Source: Streptomyces sp. S3(2020)
GTDB taxonomy: Bacteria > Actinomycetota > Actinomycetes > Streptomycetales > Streptomycetaceae
Length of the DNA stretch: 53,453 nucleotides
Reading direction: 5' to 3'
NCBI RefSeq assembly: GCF_013044505.1
Contig: NZ_JABERD010000052.1
Location: forward strand, 1 to 53,453
Under the pieces are notes generated by a model that saw only the letters and a list, made by a program, of their open reading frames with translations, had not been told where the DNA came from and did no database searches. Below, piece by piece: positions 6,551 to 12,973 of the stretch (its first letter is position 1; each line of letters starts with the position of its first letter). The position numbers were made by a program, and so were the translations under genes.

Positions 6551-9364
6551 ATGGCACCGCCCCTCTCCAGACGAAACCTCCTCCAGGCCGCCGCGCTCGC
6601 CGCGGCCGCACCCGCGGTCTCGTACGCGGCGAGCGGCCGGGCGGCGGCGGCCACCGCCGCCGTGGCCGCCGCGCCCGCCGCCTGGACCGTGCAGCCCTTC
6701 GCGCTCGACGAGGTGGCCCTCAGACCCGGTGTCTTCGCCGACAAGCGGCAGTTGATGCTCGACCACGCGCGCGGCTACGACGTGAACCGGCTCCTCCAGG
6801 TCTTCCGCGCCAACGCCGGCCTCTCCACCGGCGGCGCGGTCGCACCCGGCGGCTGGGAGGGCCTGGACGGCGAGGCCAACGGCAATCTGCGCGGGCACTA
6901 CACCGGCCACTTCCTGACCATGCTGGCGCAGGCGTACGCGAGCACCGGCGAGCAGGTGTTCGCGGACCGGATCGCGACGATGATCACCGCGCTGACCGCC
7001 GCCCGCGCCGCCCTGCGCACCGACCCGAAGATGCTCGCCGTCACCGGGAAGTGGGGCGCCGCACACGAGAACGTGCGCGGCTCCTACCAGTACGTCGACC
7101 TGCCCGCCACGGTCCTGGGCGGCGCCTCCGCGATCACCCTGTCGGTGTGGCTCAAGCCCACCCACGACGCCAACTGGCAGCGCGCCTTCGACTTCGGCAA
7201 CAACACCACCCGGTACATGTACCTCGCCACCCGCAACGCGAGCGGTGTACCCCGGTTCGCCATCACCACCAGCGGCGCGGGCGGCGAGCAGGGCCTCAAC
7301 GGCACGGCCGCGCTGCCGCTGAACCAGTGGAGCCATGTGGCGGTCACGATCTCCGGCAGCACCGGCACGCTGTACGTCAACGGCACGGCCGTCGCCACGA
7401 ACACCGCGATGACCCTCAACCCGTCGACGCTCGGCACCCTCACCAACAACTGGCTCGGCCGCTCCAACTACTCGGGCGATCCCGTGTACGCGGGCGCCTA
7501 CGACGAGTTCAACGTCTGGTCACGCGCGCTGTCCCAGGCCGAGATCACCTCGCTCCAGACCAACGAGGCCAAGCTCTCCACGGCAGGACTGGGCAACCTC
7601 GTCTCGTACTGGTTCCAGGCCACCGGCGGCGGCACGTTCTCGGACGGCTCCGGCCGTGGTCTGACCGCCACCCTGCGCCGCACCTGGGGCGGCCCGAGCC
7701 ACCCCGGGTTCCTGGCGGCTTATCCGGAGACGCAGTTCATCGACCTGGAGACGAGGACCGCCAGCGACTACACCAAGGTGTGGGCGCCCTACTACACCGC
7801 GCACAAGATCCTGCGGGGCCTGCTGGACGCGTACGCCGCCACGGACGACGCGCGCGCCCTGGACCTCGCGTCCGGTATGGGCGACTGGATGTACTCCCGG
7901 CTGTCGGTGCTGCCCGAGGCGACGCTCCAGCGGATGTGGGCGCTGTTCTCCAGCGGCGAGTTCGGCGGCATCGTCGAGGCGATCGTCGACCTGCACTCGT
8001 ACTCCGGGAAGGCCGAACACCTCGCGCTGGCCAAGCTGTTCGACCTCGACTCCCTCATCGACGCCTGCGCCGCGAACACCGACACCCTGAACGGGCTGCA
8101 CGCCAACCAGCACATACCGATCTTCACCGGTCTGCTGCGGCTGTACGACGCGACGGGCGAGACGCGTTATCTGACCGCCGCGCGGAACTTCTGGGGCATG
8201 GTCGTCCCGAACCGCATGTACGGCATCGGCGGCACCAGCACCGCCGAGTTCTGGAAGGCCTCCGGGCTGATCGCGGGCACGATCAGCGACACGAACGCCG
8301 AGACGTGCTGTGCGTACAACATGCTCAAGCTCAGCCGGACGCTGTTCTTCCACGAGCAGACCCCGAAGTATATGGACTACTACGAGCGGGCGCTGCTCAA
8401 CCAGGTGCTCGGTTCCAAGCAGGACAAGGCCGACGCGGAGAAGCCGCTCGTCACGTACTTCATCGGCCTGACGCCCGGTCATGTCCGGGACTACACGCCC
8501 AAGCAGGGGACGACCTGCTGTGAGGGCACCGGCATGGAGAGCGCCACCAAGTACCAGGACTCGGTGTACTTCAAGGCCGCCGACGGCGGCGCACTGTACG
8601 TGAACCTGTACAGCCCCTCCCAACTGACCTGGGCCGAGAAGGGGGTGACGGTCACTCAGGCCACCGACTACCCGCGCGAACAGGGCACCACGCTCACCTT
8701 CGGCGGCGGCAGCGCGGCCTTCGCCCTGAAGCTGCGTGTGCCGTCGTGGGCCACCGCCGGATTCCAGGTGACCGTCAACGGCACTGCGGTGAGCGGGACT
8801 CCGACCGCCGGGACCTACTTCACGGTGTCCCGGACCTGGGCGGCGGGCGACGTCGTCCGGATCACCGTCCCGTTCGGGCTGCGCGTCGAGAAGGCCCTGG
8901 ACGACCCGACCTTGCAGACCCTCTTCTACGGCCCGGTCAACCTGGTCGCCCGCAACTCCGCCACCAGCTACCTGCCGTTCGGGCTGTACGCCAACGCGGC
9001 CCTCTCCGGCAGCCTGCTTCCCACCCTCAGCCCGGTGAGCGGCAAGCCGCTGCACTACACGCTGAACGGCACGGAGTTCGCCCCCTTCTCCGAGGGGACG
9101 GAGGATCCGACGCACGCCTACTTCCGGCGCTCGGAGCCCAAGGTCGTCCTCGGCACCCTCGACTCCGGGATCGCCAATCCCGCGAAGTCCGACGGCACCA
9201 CGCTGCTGGACGAGATCTGGGCGGGGGCGCCGTTCGCGAGCAAGAGCGCGCTCGTGACCAAGGTGACGAGCACCGTGAACGCCTGGGTGTCCGCAGGACT
9301 GCTCTCCCAGGCCAACGGGCAGGTGGTGATCAACACGGCGGGGCAGGCGACCTACGTGTCCTGA
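6551..9364 (+). CDS. secreted GH127 beta-L-arabinofuranosidase-like enzyme with LamG insertion
   Basis: 937 residues. The ATG at 6551 follows AGGAG and opens a Tat signal (SRRNLLQAA, then an alanine-rich core to about residue 45). The GH127/DUF1680 fold begins near residue 50 (LDEVALRPGVFADKR). A LamG/concanavalin-like beta-sandwich (about 165-376) is inserted before the catalytic barrel resumes. The zinc and nucleophile signature of the family is intact: Glu584 and Cys586 in NAETCCAYN, and Cys656-Cys657 in TTCCEGTG. These correspond to the Glu-x-Cys and Cys-Cys of characterised GH127 enzymes, where one cysteine is the nucleophile. Likely role: removal of arabinofuranosyl units from plant polysaccharide or glycoprotein outside the cell. 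Confidence 0.9.
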   Translation: MAPPLSRRNLLQAAALAAAAPAVSYAASGRAAAATAAVAAAPAAWTVQPFALDEVALRPGVFADKRQLMLDHARGYDVNRLLQVFRANAGLSTGGAVAPGGWEGLDGEANGNLRGHYTGHFLTMLAQAYASTGEQVFADRIATMITALTAARAALRTDPKMLAVTGKWGAAHENVRGSYQYVDLPATVLGGASAITLSVWLKPTHDANWQRAFDFGNNTTRYMYLATRNASGVPRFAITTSGAGGEQGLNGTAALPLNQWSHVAVTISGSTGTLYVNGTAVATNTAMTLNPSTLGTLTNNWLGRSNYSGDPVYAGAYDEFNVWSRALSQAEITSLQTNEAKLSTAGLGNLVSYWFQATGGGTFSDGSGRGLTATLRRTWGGPSHPGFLAAYPETQFIDLETRTASDYTKVWAPYYTAHKILRGLLDAYAATDDARALDLASGMGDWMYSRLSVLPEATLQRMWALFSSGEFGGIVEAIVDLHSYSGKAEHLALAKLFDLDSLIDACAANTDTLNGLHANQHIPIFTGLLRLYDATGETRYLTAARNFWGMVVPNRMYGIGGTSTAEFWKASGLIAGTISDTNAETCCAYNMLKLSRTLFFHEQTPKYMDYYERALLNQVLGSKQDKADAEKPLVTYFIGLTPGHVRDYTPKQGTTCCEGTGMESATKYQDSVYFKAADGGALYVNLYSPSQLTWAEKGVTVTQATDYPREQGTTLTFGGGSAAFALKLRVPSWATAGFQVTVNGTAVSGTPTAGTYFTVSRTWAAGDVVRITVPFGLRVEKALDDPTLQTLFYGPVNLVARNSATSYLPFGLYANAALSGSLLPTLSPVSGKPLHYTLNGTEFAPFSEGTEDPTHAYFRRSEPKVVLGTLDSGIANPAKSDGTTLLDEIWAGAPFASKSALVTKVTSTVNAWVSAGLLSQANGQVVINTAGQATYVS

Positions 9365-9381
9365 CCCTGTGTGTCCTGACC

Positions 9382-10140
9382 CTACGAGCGGCGCCGGGGC
9401 TTGCCACGCCTGGCGCCCTGGGTCTTCTTGGCGGCGGGCGGCTTGCGCCGTCCGCCGGCCGCGTCGGGGCGCTTGGCCTGCTTCTTCGGCTCGGCCTTCG
9501 CCTTGGCCCTGTCCTTGTCCTGGGTGGCCGGGCGGCCGCGGGTGCTGTTCACGGTGCGGCCGCGGACGATGCCGATGAAGTCCTCGACCATGTCCGTGGT
9601 CGCGTCCTCGGGCCACGACAGCGCGATGGACGACACGGGGGCGTCGGTGACCGGCCGGTAGGTGAGGTCCTTGCGGTGGTGCAGCCGGGCGAGCGACTGG
9701 GGGACGACGAGGACGCCGATGCCGGCCGCGACCAGTTCGACGGCGTCCTCCGTGGTCGCGGGCCGCTCGAAAGCGGGCTTGCCCGGCAGCTGAGCCCACT
9801 CCAGGACGTCGTCCAGGGGGTGCAGCACGATCTCGTCGGCCAGGTCCTGGACGGTGACCTCGTCGACCGCGGCGACCACGTGGTCCTTCGGGACGACGAC
9901 GACCGTGCTCTCCTCGTAGAGCGGGATGGCGCTGAGCACCGTACGGTCCACGGGCAGCCGGACGAGACCGGCGTCCGCGGCCCCGTCCCGCAGCGCGTCG
10001 CGCGCCTCGGCGACGGAGAGCTGGAGGAGGGTCAGCGGGGTGTCGGGCAGCCGCTCGTTCCAGATCCGCACCCACTTCGAGGGGGTCACGCCCGGGACGT
10101 AGGCGAGCCGGAACTGCGGGGGTTCTTCCGAGCCTGTCAC
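9382..10140 (-). CDS. LysR-type substrate-binding domain protein lacking an HTH, with basic tail
   Basis: 252 residues. Residues about 8-195 match the periplasmic-binding-like effector domain of LysR regulators (FRLAYVPG, LQLSVAEARDALRDG, DAGLVRLPVD, VVVVPKDH, VAAGIGVLVVPQSLARL). The N-terminal winged HTH is absent. The last 50 or so residues are a lysine/arginine/alanine-rich tail (for example KAKAEPKKQAKRP and KPRRRS) resembling histone-like extensions. It may bind DNA through the tail, or act as a ligand sensor for a partner. It diverges from the DUF5997 gene with only 58 bases between starts. Its stop is 17 bases from the end of GH127 (convergent). Confidence 0.8.
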   Translation of the reverse strand: MTGSEEPPQFRLAYVPGVTPSKWVRIWNERLPDTPLTLLQLSVAEARDALRDGAADAGLVRLPVDRTVLSAIPLYEESTVVVVPKDHVVAAVDEVTVQDLADEIVLHPLDDVLEWAQLPGKPAFERPATTEDAVELVAAGIGVLVVPQSLARLHHRKDLTYRPVTDAPVSSIALSWPEDATTDMVEDFIGIVRGRTVNSTRGRPATQDKDRAKAKAEPKKQAKRPDAAGGRRKPPAAKKTQGARRGKPRRRS

Positions 10141-10150
10141 CTGGCCAGGT
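10139..10150. promoter_or_regulatory. 12-base perfect palindrome between divergent genes
   Basis: ACCTGGCCAGGT overlaps the GTG start of the LysR-domain protein and faces the DUF5997 gene 48 bases away. A regulator bound here could affect both genes. Confidence 0.35.
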
Positions 10151-10198
10151 TACCGGCCGTGGTCGGCGGGCGTTCACCCAGTCGATACCCTTGACACC

Positions 10199-10597
10199 AT
10201 GACGCAGCACCAGAGCACCCAGACGATGAAGCCCGCGACCGCGGCGAAGAAGCTGGGTGTGTACCTCGAGGCCACCCCCGCCGAGTTCCGTGAGGGTGTC
10301 GTCTCGCGGGCACAGCTCACCGAACTCCAGGCCGATCCGCCCCAGTGGCTCCAGGATCTCCGCGCCAACGGCCCGCACCCCCGTCCGGTGGTCGCGGCCA
10401 AGCTCGGCGTGTCCATCGCGGGCCTCGCGCGCGGCGGCGTCACCGAGCCGCTCACCACCGAGCAGATCGAGGCGCTGAAGCAGGAGCAGCCCGAGTGGCT
10501 GGCCAAGGAGCGCGCCACCCAGGCCGAGGTCCGCAACGAGACGGTCCGGATCAAGAAGAAGCACGCCGAGAAGGCCGAGCGCGACACCCGCGACTGA
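10199..10597 (+). CDS. DUF5997 family protein
   Basis: 132 residues, matching in length and pattern the small conserved actinobacterial DUF5997 family: KPATAAKKLGVYLEATP near the N terminus, FREGVVSRAQLTELQ, PPQWLQDLRANGPHPRPVVAAKLGVS, then TTEQIEALKQEQPEWLAKER and a highly charged C-terminal helix. There is no signal peptide or membrane segment. The PxVVAxKLGVSIAGLAR segment resembles a helix-turn-helix-like element, but biochemical function is unknown to me. It diverges from the HTH-less LysR-domain protein. If that pairing recurs in other actinobacteria, the two may work together. Confidence 0.85.
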   Translation: MTQHQSTQTMKPATAAKKLGVYLEATPAEFREGVVSRAQLTELQADPPQWLQDLRANGPHPRPVVAAKLGVSIAGLARGGVTEPLTTEQIEALKQEQPEWLAKERATQAEVRNETVRIKKKHAEKAERDTRD

Positions 10598-10705
10598 CCT
10601 GGGTGTCCCCGCGCTCCCCCGCTCGGATGGATTCCTGCGTCCGGTGAGGGCAACCCCCGCTCGTGGCGGTCGCCCGTGTGTGCGAGCGGCGGAAGGCTGT
10701 CGCGC

Positions 10706-12760
10706 ATGCTCACACCTCACGCGCGGTCGGCACGGCGCCGACACGACGGACGTGGCCGTCGGTCCCTCCTGGTCCGGGCCGGGACCGTCACGGCCATCGT
10801 TCTGGCACTCGTCCTGACCTTTCCGGGCGCCGCGAGCGCGGCCCCGGGAGACCTGGATCCCGCCTTCAGCGGCGACGGCAGGGTGCTCACCGGCTTCGCC
10901 GACGACGATCACGCCAATGACGTGGCGGTGCAGCCCGACGGGAAGATCGTCTCGGTCGGTGCCTCCACCGACGAGTCGGTTCTGGAGAGCCGCTTCGCGC
11001 TGACCCGCCATCACACCGACGGCACCCTGGACACCGGTTTCGGCGGCCACGACGGCGACAGCGCCGGGACGGTGACGACCGCCGTCAACAACCTGGACAC
11101 GAACTTCCAGTGGAGCGAGGCCCATGCCGTGGTGCTCCAGGCGGACGGCAAGATCGTCGTGGTGGGCAGCAGCTGGCGGGAGTACGAGAACTGCTGCTGG
11201 TTCGTGGTGGCCCGCTACGACGCCGACGGCACCCTGGACGACACCTTCAGCGGCGACGGCCGGGTCTTCGCCGACTTCGGCGGCCCGACCGAGGCCCTGG
11301 AGGTGGCGATCGACACCGGCGGCAGGATCGTCGCGGCCGGCTACACCGGGGGCCACATGGCCGTGCTCCGCCTCACCGGTGACGGCACCCCGGACCCCAC
11401 GTTCGGCGGCGACGGCACGGTGACGGCCAATCCGGCGGGACCGGTCCTCCAAGAGGGCGGGGACGGCCGCGCCCTGGCGCTACAGGCCGACGGGAAGATC
11501 CTCGTCGGGGGCGAGGTCGGTGCCACGCGGTTCGACTTCGCGCTGATGCGCTTCAACACCGACGGCAGCGTGGACACGGGCTTCGACGGCGACGGCATCG
11601 TCCGCACCGACTTCGGCGGCTACGACGGCGTGGAGGCGCTGGCGGTCCAGCCCGACGGCAGGATCGTCGCGGCGGGCGGCAGCGACAGTCGGGCCGCGCT
11701 GGCCCGCTACCACGCCGACGGCAGCCTGGACACGAGCTTCGACGGCGACGGCCGGGTCCTCACGGCCGCCGCGGGCGCGTCCGACATGGTGCTCCAGCCG
11801 GACGGGCGGATCGTCGCCGCCGGTACCGGCGGCGCCGACTTCTCGGTCCTGCGCTTCCACACCGACGGCAGCCTGGACAGCGGCTTCGGCACCGCCGGCC
11901 GGGCGACCGCGGACCTCGGCGGCGTCGACATGGCCCGCGGCGTGAAGCTCGACTCCGCCGGCCGGATCGTCGCCGCCGGCTGGGGCGGCCCGAACAGCGA
12001 CTTCGCGCTGGCCCGCTTCCAGGGCGGCGGCACCGCGCCACCGCCTCCGAGCGGCACGGACCTCGCGGTCGCGAAGAGCGGCACCGGCACGGTGAGCATC
12101 GGTGACCGTGCCACGTACACCGTGACCGTCACCAACACCACCCCCGGCACCACGGCGACCGGCGTCACCCTCACCGACACGCTCAGCGGACCCGCCGCCT
12201 CGGTCGTCTCCGCCACCACCACGCAGGGCAGCTGCACGATCACCGCGACCGGCGCCACCTGCGCCCTCGGCAGCGTCCCGGCCACCGGCCCCGGTGTCAC
12301 GGTCACGATCGTCGTGGAACCCCGCGCCACCGGTACCCTCACAGACCGCGCCACGGTCACCGCCACCATGACCGACCCGGTCGCCGCCAACAACACCGCC
12401 ACCAGGACCACCGCGGTCGACAACGCCCGCGGCTGCACCCGCGTCGGCACCAGCGGCAACGACACCCTCACCGGCACCTACGGCAACGACGTGATCTGCG
12501 CCCTCGGCGGCGACGACACCGTCAACGCGGGCTACGGCAACGACACCGTCCACGGCGGACACGGCAACGACCGCCTCAACGGCCAGTTCGGCAACGACAC
12601 GCTCAACGGCGGCCCCGGCAACGACAATCTGATCGGCGACTACGGCACCGACAGCCTCAACACCGTCGACGGCGTCCCGGGCAACGACACCGCCAACGGC
12701 GGCTTCAACACGGACACCTGCACGACCGACACGGGCGACATCCGCGTCAGCTGCCCCTGA
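10706..12760 (+). CDS. secreted delta-60 repeat / DUF11 / RTX-like mosaic protein
   Basis: 684 residues from ATG 10706, chosen over GTG 10676 because GCGGAAGG lies upstream and the signal peptide then has normal length. A twin-arginine-like basic stretch and hydrophobic core end at GAASA-AP. Seven beta-propeller-like delta-60 repeats follow (each of the type LDxxFxGDGxV...AVQPDGKIVxxG) to about residue 440. Next comes a DUF11 beta-sandwich (about 450-575; DLAVAKSGTGTVSIGDRATY onwards). The end is a run of calcium-binding nonapeptide-like repeats (GYGNDTVHGG, HGNDRLNG, FGNDTLNGG). No sortase or membrane anchor is visible, so it is probably released. Substrate or partner unknown. Confidence 0.88.
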   Translation: MLTPHARSARRRHDGRGRRSLLVRAGTVTAIVLALVLTFPGAASAAPGDLDPAFSGDGRVLTGFADDDHANDVAVQPDGKIVSVGASTDESVLESRFALTRHHTDGTLDTGFGGHDGDSAGTVTTAVNNLDTNFQWSEAHAVVLQADGKIVVVGSSWREYENCCWFVVARYDADGTLDDTFSGDGRVFADFGGPTEALEVAIDTGGRIVAAGYTGGHMAVLRLTGDGTPDPTFGGDGTVTANPAGPVLQEGGDGRALALQADGKILVGGEVGATRFDFALMRFNTDGSVDTGFDGDGIVRTDFGGYDGVEALAVQPDGRIVAAGGSDSRAALARYHADGSLDTSFDGDGRVLTAAAGASDMVLQPDGRIVAAGTGGADFSVLRFHTDGSLDSGFGTAGRATADLGGVDMARGVKLDSAGRIVAAGWGGPNSDFALARFQGGGTAPPPPSGTDLAVAKSGTGTVSIGDRATYTVTVTNTTPGTTATGVTLTDTLSGPAASVVSATTTQGSCTITATGATCALGSVPATGPGVTVTIVVEPRATGTLTDRATVTATMTDPVAANNTATRTTAVDNARGCTRVGTSGNDTLTGTYGNDVICALGGDDTVNAGYGNDTVHGGHGNDRLNGQFGNDTLNGGPGNDNLIGDYGTDSLNTVDGVPGNDTANGGFNTDTCTTDTGDIRVSCP

Positions 12761-12820
12761 TCCCCGGCACAGCCACACGGCGGCGGTCCGCTCCGGTCCA
12801 AGTCACCCCACGCGCCACTC

Positions 12821-12850
12821 TGGACGTCCCGGGAAACCCTGGCCTAGGCT
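12821..12850 (+). promoter_or_regulatory. probable promoter of the GH115 gene
   Basis: TGGACG (12821-12826), an 18-base spacer and TAGGCT (12845-12850) fit a streptomycete housekeeping promoter with one mismatch in the -35 hexamer. The predicted start is about 12857. The rest of 12761-12973 is otherwise featureless apart from the operator below. Confidence 0.5.
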
Positions 12851-12857
12851 GCACAGC

Positions 12858-12882
12858 AAGCGCTTTCTAAGCAGCGCTTTCT
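12858..12882. promoter_or_regulatory. tandem LacI-type operator half-sites before GH115
   Basis: AGCGCTTTCT occurs twice (12859-12868 and 12873-12882), 14 bases apart. The first copy forms the perfect palindrome AAGCGCTT (12858-12865) and the second is centred on AGCGCT. CGCT-centred palindromes are the hallmark of LacI/GalR-family sites, which control glycoside hydrolase genes in streptomycetes. The first copy lies exactly at the predicted +1. Confidence 0.55.
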
Positions 12883-12973
12883 CACCAGTCATCCAGCCAG
12901 TCCGTCATGCGCCGAGCTCCGCCGACAGTTCGTGCGCGAGCCGACGCGGACCGGCGCGGAAAGGTAGCGTTCC

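Noticed and set aside
10190..10198. TTGACA-like -35 element just before the DUF5997 ATG
   Set aside because: It is too close to the start codon to drive this gene and no -10 element lies at the right distance ahead of any other start.
7520..11452. 1310-codon minus-strand open frame
   Set aside because: It runs antisense through GH127 and across three recognisable genes in both orientations, with no family motifs of its own.
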